From Colwellia psychrerythraea (lineage in GTDB: Bacteria; Pseudomonadota; Gammaproteobacteria; Enterobacterales; Alteromonadaceae), in contig NZ_JQED01000005.1 in assembly GCF_000764225.1 (NCBI RefSeq), forward strand, positions 248,001 through 312,000: a DNA stretch of 64,000 bases. The letters are read 5' to 3'. The notes below the pieces were generated by a model, which was not told the origin of the DNA, did not search any database, and saw only the letters and a program-made list of their open reading frames with translations. Each line of letters opens with the position of its first letter. The first letter of the stretch is position 1. Made by a program: the position numbers and the translations under genes. This document shows positions 17,214 through 26,403 of the stretch, piece by piece.

Positions 17214-19391
17214 ATGTTAGTAAATAATTTTTTTAATGTCTTAATGCGCTTTCCCAGACAAACAGTTTCTTCCCTAAGAAGCACGCTCACCCAAGCATTG
17301 CTTTTATCTTTATGTGTCATCATGCCTGCGCAAGCTCTTTTTGTTAGCCCACCTAAAGATCCTGTACCGTTAATTAAGGAAATATTTGCCGAGCAAACTA
17401 ACATTAGTGAAAAGCAAGCCGCTACAGCAGAAGGTCCGTTAGTTTGGACTGTTTATAAAGGTGAAGACATTCTAGGTTACGCCTTTGAAACCAACGACAT
17501 AGCTAAAATACCAGCCTACTCAGGCGAACCAGTAAATATGTTAGTGGCTATTGATATTAAAGGCGTTTATTTGGGTGCAAAAGTATTAGAGCACCATGAA
17601 CCAATTATTTTAGCGGGTATTCCTGAAAGTAAATTGCACAATTTTATCAAGCAATATGACGGATTACATGTCAGTGATCGCCTAAAAGTTGGTGGTAACA
17701 AAACCGAAAACGTTATACATATCGATGGCCTTTCTGGCGCAACCGTTACCGTCATGGTAATGAATGTTGGTATTGTCAAATCAGCAACACAAGTGGCTCG
17801 TGCATTAGGCATTATTAGTGCTAGCCAAGAAATCATTCAACCAATGGGAACCATTTACCCCGACGTTTTTGCCAAGTCAGACTGGACTACCCTTACAGGT
17901 GATGGTTCTATCCGTAAGTTATACCTAAACAGAAAAACGGTTGATGAAGCATTTGTTGGTACTGAAGCCGAGCATATTGAGGAAGCGACTGACGAACAAA
18001 AACAAGATATGTTTGCCGAGGTGTATTTTGCACAAGTAGATATTCCTACCGTTGGTCGTAACTTACTAGGCGATAGTGAATATGACTATATGATGTCTTC
18101 GCTCAAACCTGGCGAACACGCGGTTATTTTAATGGGTACTGGTTATTCATTTAAGGGATCAGGTTATGTTCGTGGTGCTATTTTTGATCGTATTCAAATA
18201 TTACAAAATAGCGAAGCATTTGCCTTTAGAGATTTAGATCATAGTCGTGTACCTGATATTTATATTGATGGGGCACCACAGTTCAATGAACGTTCAATAT
18301 TTATTATTCGTGAACACCACAAATTCAACCCTGCTTCTGATTGGCAGTTAGAGTTACTTGTTCGTCGACAAACCGGCCCTCTAGAAAGCATATTCACAAG
18401 TTTTAAAGCGGATTATCATACTTTAGACAAATACCTAGATCGCCCAGCTGTTATCATGCCTGAGCCAGAATTAACACTGGTTCAGCAAGTGTGGAAAGAG
18501 AAAGAAGCAGAAGTCATTATACTCATTATTTTGCTTATCATTGTTGTGATGAGCCTGTTTTTCCAAGATATTCTCGTACGTCACCCAACGTTTATGCATA
18601 ACTTCCGTCATTTGTTCTTGATTGTCACGGTAGTATTTATTGGCTGGTCTTGGGGCGGACAACTTTCTGTAGTGAACGTATTTACTTTCTTACAAGCCTT
18701 CATGACTGATTTTTCTTGGGACTTATTCTTACTTGACCCAGTAATTTTTATTCTTTGGGGAGCAGCAGCGGTTACCATGATTTTATGGGGTCGCGCAGTT
18801 TACTGTGGTTGGTTATGCCCATTTGGCGCATTACAAGAGTTGATGAATATTTTTGCTCGCTACATCAAAATTCCACAGTTTGAATTACCTTGGGCCGTCC
18901 ATGAACGTTTATGGGCTATCAAATATCTCATTTTATTAGCGCTTTTTGGTTTATCGATGGAGTCTCTAGCACTGGCAGAGCAATTCGCTGAAGTAGAACC
19001 ATTTAAAACAACTTTCTTACTGAAGTTTGATCGTGAATGGCCGTTTGTTTTATATGCATCCATTCTCCTCATTATTAACATTTTTAACCGCAAGTTCTTT
19101 TGTCGTTACTTGTGTCCATTAGGTGCAGCGCTTTCAACCAGTAATAACATACGCTTATTTAGCTGGTTACGTCGTCGTCCTGAATGTGGTCAGCCTTGTA
19201 AAACATGTGCTAAGGAGTGTGAAATTCAAGCCATAAACCCTGACGGTGTTATTAATATGCGTGAATGTCATTACTGCCTTGATTGTCAAGTGACTTACTT
19301 TAATGACGAAAAATGTCCACCACTGAAGAAATTAGCAAGAAAGAAAGCAAAGTTTAAAGAAACAGAAATTGAAATAACCGAAGTAGCTTAA
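17214..19391 (+). CDS. nosR: Membrane flavo-iron-sulfur protein NosR
   Basis: 725 residues. NosR supports nosZ expression and electron supply to NosZ. A signal segment is followed by a periplasmic FMN-binding domain with the flavinylation motif SGATVT at 174-179. Several membrane helices begin near residue 425. Cytoplasmic CxxxCP motifs occur near 531 (CGWLCPFG) and 628 (CRYLCPLG). Two cysteine clusters for 4Fe-4S centres lie at about 658-706 (CGQPCKTCAKEC and CHYCLDC). Translation could also begin at the ATG at 17244; neither start has a strong ribosome-binding site. First gene of the nos cluster. Confidence 0.96.
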   Translation: MLVNNFFNVLMRFPRQTVSSLRSTLTQALLLSLCVIMPAQALFVSPPKDPVPLIKEIFAEQTNISEKQAATAEGPLVWTVYKGEDILGYAFETNDIAKIPAYSGEPVNMLVAIDIKGVYLGAKVLEHHEPIILAGIPESKLHNFIKQYDGLHVSDRLKVGGNKTENVIHIDGLSGATVTVMVMNVGIVKSATQVARALGIISASQEIIQPMGTIYPDVFAKSDWTTLTGDGSIRKLYLNRKTVDEAFVGTEAEHIEEATDEQKQDMFAEVYFAQVDIPTVGRNLLGDSEYDYMMSSLKPGEHAVILMGTGYSFKGSGYVRGAIFDRIQILQNSEAFAFRDLDHSRVPDIYIDGAPQFNERSIFIIREHHKFNPASDWQLELLVRRQTGPLESIFTSFKADYHTLDKYLDRPAVIMPEPELTLVQQVWKEKEAEVIILIILLIIVVMSLFFQDILVRHPTFMHNFRHLFLIVTVVFIGWSWGGQLSVVNVFTFLQAFMTDFSWDLFLLDPVIFILWGAAAVTMILWGRAVYCGWLCPFGALQELMNIFARYIKIPQFELPWAVHERLWAIKYLILLALFGLSMESLALAEQFAEVEPFKTTFLLKFDREWPFVLYASILLIINIFNRKFFCRYLCPLGAALSTSNNIRLFSWLRRRPECGQPCKTCAKECEIQAINPDGVINMRECHYCLDCQVTYFNDEKCPPLKKLARKKAKFKETEIEITEVA

Positions 19392-19470
19392 TTGGATCAA
19401 GCGACCTAAATTGAATCAAGACAGTTAAATTACAAATTTAATTACATTATAAGTAAAGTGGAGAATACCA

Positions 19471-21372
19471 ATGAGTAAAGAAGAGTTAAATTTAACGAAT
19501 GACTCCAATGAAGTTACATTGGAAAGCGAAGAACGTCGTAAGTTCTTTGGTAAAAGTGCCCTAATTGGCGCTGGTGTTGTGGCAGCGCCAATGACAGCAG
19601 CCATGTTCGCTTCAACTGCACAAGCACAAAGAAAAGAAATGGCTATGAGCGCAGTTGTACATCCAGGTGAATTAGATGAGTACTATGGCTTCTGGTCAGG
19701 TGGTCATTCTGGTGAGGTACGTATTATAGGTATCCCTTCAATGCGTGAATTAATGCGTATTCCAGTATTTAATACCGACTCAGCAACAGGCTGGGGCTTA
19801 ACTGAAGAGTCTAAGCGTGTTAAAGGCGACAGTGCTGATCTTATGATGGGTGACTCTCATCATCCTCATATGAGTATGACCGATGGTCAGTATAACGGTA
19901 AATACGTTTTTATTAATGATAAAGCTAACTCTCGTGTAGCACGTATTCGTTGTGACATCATGAAGTGTGACAAAATGCTTACCGTACCAAATGTACAAGC
20001 AGTTCACGGCTTACGCGTACAAAAAGCACCATACACTAAATATGTAGTTTGTAATGGTGAATTTGAAATTCCAATGAATAACGATGGTAAAGATGGCATG
20101 AAAGATGTCAGCACTTACCGCTCGTTATACAACGTAATTAATGCAGAAACCATGGAAATGGCTTTCCAAGTTATGGTTGACGGTAACTTAGATAATACTG
20201 ATGCCGATTTTGACGGTAAATACTTCGCTTCTACTTGTTACAATTCAGAAATGGGGATGAATTTAGGCGAAATGATCGGCGCTGAGCGTGATCACGTTGT
20301 TATCTTTAGCTTAGCCGCTTGTGAAGCAGCATTAAAAGCAGGTAAGTTCAAAACTTACAACGGTAATAATGTACCTGTATTAGATGGTCGTAAAGGTTCA
20401 GATTTAACACGTTATATCCCAGTACCAAAATCACCTCATGGTTTGAATACATCGCCAGAAGGTAAGTACTTTATGGCAAATGGTAAATTATCACCAACAG
20501 TAACGGTAATTTCTATCGCAAAACTAGATGATTTATTTGCTAATAAAATTAAACCTCGTGATACTGTTGTAGCAGAGCCAGAGCTAGGATTGGGGCCATT
20601 ACATACAGCTTTTGATGGCCGCGGTAATGCTTACACTACATTATTCCTAGATAGCCAAATTGCTAAATGGAATGTTGACGATGCGATTAAATCCTATAAA
20701 GGCGAAAAAGTTAATTACTTACGTCAAAAACTAGATGTACATTATCAACCAGGTCATAACCACACAACACAAGGTGAATCACGTGATGCTGATGGTAAAT
20801 GGTTAATTGCGCTTTGTAAGTTCTCTAAAGATAGATTCTTACCTACTGGTCCACTTAAACCAGAAAATGATCAATTAATTGATATTTCGGGTGATGAAAT
20901 GAAGCTTGTTCATGACGGTCCAACATTTGCTGAACCACATGACTGTATTATGGTACACCGTAGTAAAGTTAAGCCTAAGAAAGTTTGGACTCGTGATGAC
21001 TCTATGTTCGCTGAAACGTTAGCAATAGCTAAGCGTGATGGTGTTGACCCAATGAGTGATAACAAAGTTATTCGTGATGGTAAGAAAGTACGTGTCTACA
21101 TGACATCAGTTGCACCAACGTACGGCATGGAATCATTTAACGTTAAGTTAGGTGATGAAGTAACGGTTATCGTAACAAACCTTGACCAAGTTGAAGATGT
21201 AACTCATGGTTTCTGTATGACTAACCACGGCGTTCAAATGGAAATTGGTCCACAACAGACAGCGTCAATTACCTTCACTGCAAACAAACCTGGCGTACAG
21301 TGGTATTACTGTAACTGGTTCTGTCATGCACTACATATGGAAATGCGTGGTCGTATGTTCGTTGAAGCTTAG
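19471..21372 (+). CDS. nosZ: Nitrous-oxide reductase, clade I (Tat-exported)
   Basis: 633 residues. It reduces N2O to N2 in the periplasm with the CuZ and CuA centres. A twin-arginine signal (RRKFFGK at 22-28) leads an export peptide ending near AQA 52, which marks clade I. The N-terminal beta-propeller has the CuZ-type [11 protein letters not shown] block near residue 127. The C-terminal cupredoxin domain has the CuA motif C614-x-W616-x-C618-x3-H622-x2-M625. The last 11 codons ([11 protein letters not shown]) and the terminator are re-used many times in the repeat array just downstream. A good ribosome-binding site (GTGGAGA) precedes the ATG. Confidence 0.98.
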   Translation: MSKEELNLTNDSNEVTLESEERRKFFGKSALIGAGVVAAPMTAAMFASTAQAQRKEMAMSAVVHPGELDEYYGFWSGGHSGEVRIIGIPSMRELMRIPVFNTDSATGWGLTEESKRVKGDSADLMMGDSHHPHMSMTDGQYNGKYVFINDKANSRVARIRCDIMKCDKMLTVPNVQAVHGLRVQKAPYTKYVVCNGEFEIPMNNDGKDGMKDVSTYRSLYNVINAETMEMAFQVMVDGNLDNTDADFDGKYFASTCYNSEMGMNLGEMIGAERDHVVIFSLAACEAALKAGKFKTYNGNNVPVLDGRKGSDLTRYIPVPKSPHGLNTSPEGKYFMANGKLSPTVTVISIAKLDDLFANKIKPRDTVVAEPELGLGPLHTAFDGRGNAYTTLFLDSQIAKWNVDDAIKSYKGEKVNYLRQKLDVHYQPGHNHTTQGESRDADGKWLIALCKFSKDRFLPTGPLKPENDQLIDISGDEMKLVHDGPTFAEPHDCIMVHRSKVKPKKVWTRDDSMFAETLAIAKRDGVDPMSDNKVIRDGKKVRVYMTSVAPTYGMESFNVKLGDEVTVIVTNLDQVEDVTHGFCMTNHGVQMEIGPQQTASITFTANKPGVQWYYCNWFCHALHMEMRGRMFVEA

Positions 21373-21413
21373 GCTTTAATAACGCTACAACAGTAAACTG
21401 AATACAAAAACCG

Positions 21414-21446
21414 AAAGCCCAAGACTGAGAAGTGTTGGGCTTTTTT
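21414..21446 (+). terminator. nosZ terminator (T1)
   Basis: AGCCCAA (21416-21422) pairs with TTGGGCT (21435-21441) around a 12-nt loop, followed by a T-run. It is the parent of the terminators repeated in the array below. Confidence 0.85.
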
Positions 21447-21673
21447 GTGATCTTAAGAACAGAAAACTGGTTCTGTCATGCAGTTAAAATACTACAAGCA
21501 TGGAAATGCGTGGCCGTATGTTCGTTAAAGCTTAATAATAGCTTTAAGCGTGATATTACCGAACAGGTTCTGTCACGCAGTTAATATACTACAAGCATGG
21601 AAATGCGTGGTCGCATGTTCGTTGAAGCTTAGGCTTTAGTAGCGCTTCAACAGTAAACTGAATACAAAAATTG

Positions 21674-21706
21674 AAAGCCCAAGACTGAAAAGTGTTGGGC
21701 TTTTTT
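21674..21706 (+). terminator. Repeat-borne terminator T2
   Basis: A copy of the nosZ terminator hairpin (AGCCCAA...TTGGGCT plus T-run) in array unit 1. Confidence 0.75.
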
Positions 21707-21933
21707 ATGATCTTAATAACAGGAAACTGGTTCTGTCATGCAGTTAATATACGACAAGCATGGAAGTGCGTGGCCGTATGTTTGTTGAAGCTCAATAATA
21801 GCTTTAAGCGTGATATTACCGAACAGGTTCTGTCACGCAGTTAATATACTACAAGCATGGAAATGCGCGGTCGCATGTTCGTTGAAGCTTAGGCTTTAGT
21901 AGCGCTTCAACAGTAAACTGAATACAAAAATTG

Positions 21934-21966
21934 AAAGCCCAAGACTGAAAAGTGTTGGGCTTTTTT
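21934..21966 (+). terminator. Repeat-borne terminator T3
   Basis: Same hairpin in array unit 2, exactly 260 bases after T2. Confidence 0.75.
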
Positions 21967-22193
21967 GTGATCTTAATAACAGGAAACTGGTTCTGTCATG
22001 CAGTTAATATACGACAAGCATGGAAGTGCGTGGCCGTATGTTTGTTGAAGCTTAATAATAGCTTTAAGCGTGATATTACCGAACAGGTTCTGTCACGCAG
22101 TTAATATACGACAAGCATGGAAATGCGTGGCCGTATGTTTGTTGAAGCTTAGGCTTTAATGGCGCTACAACAGTAAACTGAATACAAAAATTG

Positions 22194-22226
22194 AAAGCCC
22201 AAGACTGAAAAGTGTTGGGCTTTTTT
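22194..22226 (+). terminator. Repeat-borne terminator T4
   Basis: Same hairpin in array unit 3, 260 bases after T3. Confidence 0.75.
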
Positions 22227-22355
22227 GTGATCTGAATAACAGGAAACTGGTTCTGTCATGCAGTTAATATACGACAAGCATGGTAATGTTTGATCGTATG
22301 TTCGTTGAAGCATGGCTTTAGTAACGCCACAATAGTAAATTAAAGGCAAAAATTG

Positions 22356-22388
22356 AAAGCCCAATACTGAAAAATGTAGGGCTTTTTT
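22356..22388 (+). terminator. Repeat-borne terminator T5 (degenerate)
   Basis: The stem is reduced to AGCCC/GGGCT with a T-run. It closes the last, diverged unit of the array. Confidence 0.55.
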
Positions 22389-22570
22389 GTCATCTAGATG
22401 ACAAGAAATAGCTTAAGGCTGCTAGTTAAATTGAAGCAAGGTAAAGTGTGTATTGTACGTATCCCATCCCATTAGTTATTGAAATCACCCTTGTAAATAA
22501 GCGAAATATCGTGCCCTGAACACCAAAAAACACTTTTCCACGATATTGCAAGGTATTTTACAATTTAATT

Positions 22571-22582
22571 CCCTATATAGGG
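22571..22582. promoter_or_regulatory. Perfect 12-bp palindrome upstream of nosD
   Basis: CCCTATATAGGG lies 18 bases before the nosD FNR-type box. It could be an operator, but no known regulator motif was matched. Confidence 0.3.
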
Positions 22583-22599
22583 CTATAAATGAAACTTAT

Positions 22600-22640
22600 T
22601 TAATCGAGATCAACTGATTTTCATTGAATAATGTTATGCT
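22600..22640 (+). promoter_or_regulatory. FNR-type promoter of nosDFYL
   Basis: TTAATCGAGATCAA at 22600-22613 matches TTGAT-N4-ATCAA in 9 of 10 defined bases. TATGCT at 22635-22640 is a plausible -10, 31 bp from the box centre, again the class II geometry seen at nosR. nosD starts 32 bases further. This would let nosDFYL be transcribed independently of the terminator array. Confidence 0.55.
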
Positions 22641-22672
22641 GCATTTAGTTACCCTTTTATAGATTAATTGTT

Positions 22673-24061
22673 TTGCTACTCTTCAAAAAATCACTTGTCA
22701 TCTTATTCATCATTAGCAGCTTTTGTGCTCAACAAGTCAGTGCGCAAGAAATTCAATTATCACCCGCTGATGATTTACAACAAGCACTTGATAACAGCCA
22801 AAATGGCGATGTTATTACCCTAGCGCCGGGAAGTTACTTTGGTAATTTCACCATAACTAAACAAGTGGTACTTCGAAGTAACAAACGAGGTGAAGCCACG
22901 ATAGATGCGCAAAGTAAAGGGCATGCTTTGTTGCTCAAAAACTCTCACATCACTATAGAAAACCTCACCATAATCAATTGGGGTGATGATTTAACTGAGC
23001 AAAATTCTGGCATCTATTCCAATGAAAAAATTAACTATGAAAAAGTTCCCGAATTAATCATTAAAAACAATCTGTTAATAGGCGATGGTTTTGGTATTTG
23101 GCTTAATCATGTCACCAAAGCCAAAGTTATAAATAATGAGGTCAAGGGCAATATTAAACTGCGATCAGCTGACAGAGGCAATGGCATACAAGTAGCCAAT
23201 GTTACTCACAGCCATGTCTATAACAATGAGGTTTATGAGACCCGCGATGGTGTTTATGTCATCTCAAGCCAAAATAATCTTATTGAACAAAACACTATGC
23301 ATGATTTACGCTATGGTGTGCATTACATGTATTCCTACGACAATACGGTAAAAAATAATGTTGCTTATAAGACGCGTGCGGGTTACGCCCTCATGAGTTC
23401 ACGTCGATTAACCATTACTGGCAATAAAACCACTGATAGCGAAGATTATGGTTTTTTACTAAATTTTATTACTGAATCTACCTTTAGTTATAACCATGTT
23501 AAAAGCGTTTGGACCAAACCTGAAAACAAAGTACTTGGCCGAGATGGTAAAGGTTTATTCGTATACAACTCTGGTTACAACACCATAAAACACAATATTA
23601 TTGATACCGCCGAAATAGGTATTCACCTTACTGCTGGCTCTGAAAAGGTAAAAATATTCGGCAACAGTTTTATCAATAACCCCACCCAAGTTAAATATGT
23701 CTCCAATAAAAAACAGGAATGGAGCAAAGATGGACGAGGTAACTACTGGAGTAATTATTTAGGCTGGGATATGGGTAATGATGGGATTGGTGATACAATT
23801 TTTGAACCCAACGATGGCATCGATAAACTAGTCTGGCAATACCCTGAAATGAAAATGATTATGGACAGTCCTGCTATTTTAATTCTACGCTGGGTACAAA
23901 GGCAATTTCCAGTACTTAAACCTCCGGGCGTTAAAGACAGTTTTCCATTAATGAGTGCTCCAAGTTTATCAATGAACGAGCAAACCGTTTCAGCATCTAC
24001 CCTGACAAAAAGTAATTCTGCGCAGTCCGCAAATATCACTAGCGCAAGCTTGAAGGAATAA
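22673..24061 (+). CDS. nosD: Periplasmic copper-processing protein NosD
   Basis: 462 residues. With the NosFY ABC transporter it is needed to assemble the CuZ centre of NosZ. An N-terminal signal peptide ends near AQQVSAQ (residue about 24). The body is a right-handed parallel beta-helix made of CASH/PbH1 repeats (for example NNLLIGDGFGIWLNHVTKAK and GVHYMYSYDNTVKNN). The only start in frame is TTG at 22673, because an upstream in-frame TAG lies at 22646-22648. The ribosome-binding site is poor. First gene of nosDFYL. Confidence 0.95.
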   Translation: MLLFKKSLVILFIISSFCAQQVSAQEIQLSPADDLQQALDNSQNGDVITLAPGSYFGNFTITKQVVLRSNKRGEATIDAQSKGHALLLKNSHITIENLTIINWGDDLTEQNSGIYSNEKINYEKVPELIIKNNLLIGDGFGIWLNHVTKAKVINNEVKGNIKLRSADRGNGIQVANVTHSHVYNNEVYETRDGVYVISSQNNLIEQNTMHDLRYGVHYMYSYDNTVKNNVAYKTRAGYALMSSRRLTITGNKTTDSEDYGFLLNFITESTFSYNHVKSVWTKPENKVLGRDGKGLFVYNSGYNTIKHNIIDTAEIGIHLTAGSEKVKIFGNSFINNPTQVKYVSNKKQEWSKDGRGNYWSNYLGWDMGNDGIGDTIFEPNDGIDKLVWQYPEMKMIMDSPAILILRWVQRQFPVLKPPGVKDSFPLMSAPSLSMNEQTVSASTLTKSNSAQSANITSASLKE

Positions 24062-24065
24062 TTTT

Positions 24066-25010
24066 ATGAGTACTCCACTAGTATCACTAATCGATGCAGG
24101 TAAAAGTTACCAGCAACTCGATGCGTTAAAATCAGTGACAATGCACCTCAATCAAGGTGAGGTTATGGGTTTATTTGGTCATAATGGCGCTGGTAAAACA
24201 ACCATGATGAAACTTATCTTAGGCGTTATTTCTCCGAGTCGTGGCAAGATTGAAGTCATGGGTATGGCCCCTGATTCAAAAGAAGCATGGCATTGCCGTA
24301 GTAAAGTTGGTTATTTACCTGAAAATGTGAGCTTTTATGAACAGCTTACGGGTCTAGAAGTATTAACTTATTTTTCAAAGTTAAAAGGTTTCACTAAAAA
24401 ACATGCGATTGATCTACTTGAGCAGGTGGGTATTACCCATGCGATGAAAAGACAAGTAAAGACTTATTCCAAAGGGATGCGTCAGCGATTAGGTTTAGCC
24501 CAAGCATTTATCGGTGAACCCAAATTATTATTACTTGATGAGCCAACCGTTGGCTTAGATCCCATTGCTACCCGAGATTTTTATAAAACAGTTGATCAAT
24601 TAAAGTCGAACGGATCCAGTGTCATTTTATGTTCTCATGTTTTACCCGGTGTTGAACAACATATTGACCGTGCAATGATTTTATCAACAGGACAATTGTT
24701 AGCGATGGGCACTTTAGCCGAACTACGCCAACAAGCGGCATTACCTGTTGCTATCAAGCCAATTGGACTAAATGGTTCAGTTGCTAACGATAGTAAGCTG
24801 AATGTTTTTTTAACAGCCAATTGTCCAAATACCCTAATGGTACCTGAACAGGAAAAAATTCAAGTGTTAAAGCAACTCCTTAGCCATGAAGGCTTAGATG
24901 ACTTACAAGTAGAAACCGCCAATTTAGAGCAAGTTTATCAGCACTTTCTTTCTTTGCATGAAAGCTCTGCTCAAACACCTTCGACGAAAACACCAGGAGT
25001 GCAAGGCTAA
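24066..25010 (+). CDS. nosF: ABC transporter ATPase NosF
   Basis: 314 residues. It powers the NosFY transporter for NosZ copper-centre maturation, probably moving a sulfur species or acting on NosD. Walker A is GHNGAGKTT at 38-46, the ABC signature is YSKGMRQRLG at about 134-143, and Walker B with the following residues is LLLLDEPTVGLDP at about 154-166. A C-terminal extension follows residue 220. It starts 4 bases after nosD ends and overlaps nosY as TAATG. Confidence 0.95.
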   Translation: MSTPLVSLIDAGKSYQQLDALKSVTMHLNQGEVMGLFGHNGAGKTTMMKLILGVISPSRGKIEVMGMAPDSKEAWHCRSKVGYLPENVSFYEQLTGLEVLTYFSKLKGFTKKHAIDLLEQVGITHAMKRQVKTYSKGMRQRLGLAQAFIGEPKLLLLDEPTVGLDPIATRDFYKTVDQLKSNGSSVILCSHVLPGVEQHIDRAMILSTGQLLAMGTLAELRQQAALPVAIKPIGLNGSVANDSKLNVFLTANCPNTLMVPEQEKIQVLKQLLSHEGLDDLQVETANLEQVYQHFLSLHESSAQTPSTKTPGVQG

Positions 25011-25828
25011 TGAAACAAATATTAACCGTTGCCAATAAAGAATTTCACGACGGTTTAAGAAACCGTTGGTTGATTTCTATTACCCTTATTTTTGCTTTGC
25101 TGTCTATTGGCTTGACTTATTTTGGTGCTGCGGCTTCCGGAGCTGTTGGTGTTGCTTCACTTTCAACAACCGTTGCCAGTTTAGCCAGTTTAGCCGTTTT
25201 TCTGATCCCTCTTATTGCTCTGCTACTTAGCTACGATAGCTTTGTCGGTGAACAAGAAAGTGGCACCTTATTATTACTATTGACATACCCGTTAAGTAAA
25301 AGTCAGTTATTACTTGGCAAGTTCATCGGTCAAGGCAGTATTATAGCTTTGGCGACCTTACTTGGTTTTGGCTCTTCTGCCGTTTTATTGTATTTTCAAC
25401 TAGGTGACACAGCAATAATAACTAGCTTTGCAGTCTTTATTGTTAGCGCAATTTTACTTGGCTTAAGCTTTACTGCAATTTCATATTTAATTAGCTTATC
25501 GGTAAGTGAAAAATCCAAAGCTGCTGGTTTTGCTTTGATTACTTGGTTCCTCTTTGCGTTAGCTTTTGATTTAGCTTTATTAGCGTTGCTTGTTGGCGTT
25601 GAACAGGGCATTAGCCAAGGCGGTTTAACACAATTAATGATGCTTAATCCTGCGGATATTTTCCGTTTAGTTAACCTTTCAGGGCTTGACAGTAGTGATG
25701 TTAACGGCGCACTTGCCGTAGCGATTAACGCTAGCCTCTCACAAGAACAGTTATTCACTGCTCTATTTGCTTGGGTTGTCTTACCCTTATCGATTGCCAT
25801 ATTTATCTTTAAAAGGAAAAAACTGTAA
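25010..25828 (+). CDS. nosY: ABC transporter permease NosY
   Basis: 272 residues with about six membrane helices. It is the membrane partner of NosF. The N-terminal block NKEFHDGLRNRW and the ESGTLLLLLTYPLSKSQLLLGK segment after helix 2 are conserved in NosY. Start and stop overlap its neighbours by one base (TAATG on both sides), indicating translational coupling through nosF-nosY-nosL. Confidence 0.94.
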   Translation: MKQILTVANKEFHDGLRNRWLISITLIFALLSIGLTYFGAAASGAVGVASLSTTVASLASLAVFLIPLIALLLSYDSFVGEQESGTLLLLLTYPLSKSQLLLGKFIGQGSIIALATLLGFGSSAVLLYFQLGDTAIITSFAVFIVSAILLGLSFTAISYLISLSVSEKSKAAGFALITWFLFALAFDLALLALLVGVEQGISQGGLTQLMMLNPADIFRLVNLSGLDSSDVNGALAVAINASLSQEQLFTALFAWVVLPLSIAIFIFKRKKL

Positions 25829-26331
25829 TGTCAGCTATTTTTAAAATCTTCGGCGCACTATTTTGTTTGCTCATCATCTCAGCTTGTTCAGATAATTCGG
25901 CTCAACAAGAGGTTATTCATAAAGCTGTTGCCATGGAAAGCAGCGATGAATGTCACTTATGTGGCATGCTTATTACCAATTTTGATGGTCCAAAGGGTGA
26001 AGTTTTCAGAAAAGAGCAAGGTGAAAATGTCTTTAAATTCTGCTCTACCCGCGACATGTTCAGCTATTATTTAGACCCAGAAAATACGCGTAATGTCAGC
26101 CAAATATTAGTGCATGATATGAGTAAAATGCCATGGGGTAGTGACAGTATTGATGATAAGTATTTTATTGATGCAAAAAAGGCTTGGTTTGTTACCGGCT
26201 CTGAAAAAACAGGCGCCATGGGGAAAACATTAGCAAGTTTTAGCTTACAATCAGATGCGCAAGCTTTTGCCGAAGAGTTCGGCGGTAAAGTACTTAGCTT
26301 TAAAGACGTGAATCAAGACAGTCTATGGTAG
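25828..26331 (+). CDS. nosL: Copper-binding lipoprotein NosL
   Basis: 167 residues. A lipoprotein signal with lipobox LIISAC puts the lipid-anchored cysteine at C20. The mature protein carries the Cu(I) site ECHLCGM (C42, C45, M47). NosL is a copper chaperone that hands Cu to NosZ via NosDFY. It ends the nos cluster; no apbE or nosX gene follows. Confidence 0.95.
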   Translation: MSAIFKIFGALFCLLIISACSDNSAQQEVIHKAVAMESSDECHLCGMLITNFDGPKGEVFRKEQGENVFKFCSTRDMFSYYLDPENTRNVSQILVHDMSKMPWGSDSIDDKYFIDAKKAWFVTGSEKTGAMGKTLASFSLQSDAQAFAEEFGGKVLSFKDVNQDSLW

Positions 26332-26349
26332 GTTGAAAGTAAAATACCC

Positions 26350-26384
26350 CCCCTTTAACAGCCACTTAATTACTGTTAAAGGGG
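26350..26384. terminator. Hairpin shared by nosL and the TraB/GumN gene
   Basis: CCCCTTTAACAG (26350-26361) pairs perfectly with CTGTTAAAGGGG (26373-26384) around an 11-nt loop between two convergent genes. No strong T-run follows on either side, so it may act as a transcript-end stabiliser as well as a terminator. Confidence 0.6.
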
Positions 26385-26403
26385 TCAACTTAGATAAATA
26401 ATA

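Larger units (their letters stand above)
21465..22405 (+). repeat. Tandem array of nosZ 3'-end copies (three 260-bp units plus a degenerate unit)
   Basis: Units start at 21465, 21725 and 21985 (exactly 260 bp apart), and a partial, more diverged unit starts at 22245. Each full unit contains two copies of the nosZ 3' end. Sub-copy A (about 97 bp; starts as the units) lacks a terminator. Sub-copy B (about 163 bp; starts 21562, 21822 and 22082) includes the nosZ 3'UTR and terminator. All copies begin with sequence matching nosZ at 21313 (AACTGGTTCTGTCATGCA). They then carry an extra GTTAATATA and a 2-nt change that break the reading frame, and rejoin nosZ at its last 11 codons. Neighbouring units differ at only a few positions by eye. 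The last unit ends with a terminator and the palindrome GTCATCTAGATGAC (22389-22402). Confidence 0.93.

Noticed and set aside
22149..22364. 71-residue minus-strand frame inside the repeat array
   Set aside because: It lies wholly within repeated nosZ-tail and terminator sequence, has no ribosome-binding site and repeats its own residues; it is a shadow of the repeat.
21465..22405. Array considered as CRISPR or diversity-generating retroelement
   Set aside because: The period is 260 bp without short direct repeats and unique spacers. Differences between copies are not confined to adenines, and no cas or reverse-transcriptase gene is in the window.
22398..22475. 25-codon plus-strand frame after the array
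   Set aside because: No ribosome-binding site, ordinary composition for random AT-rich DNA, and no regulatory context.
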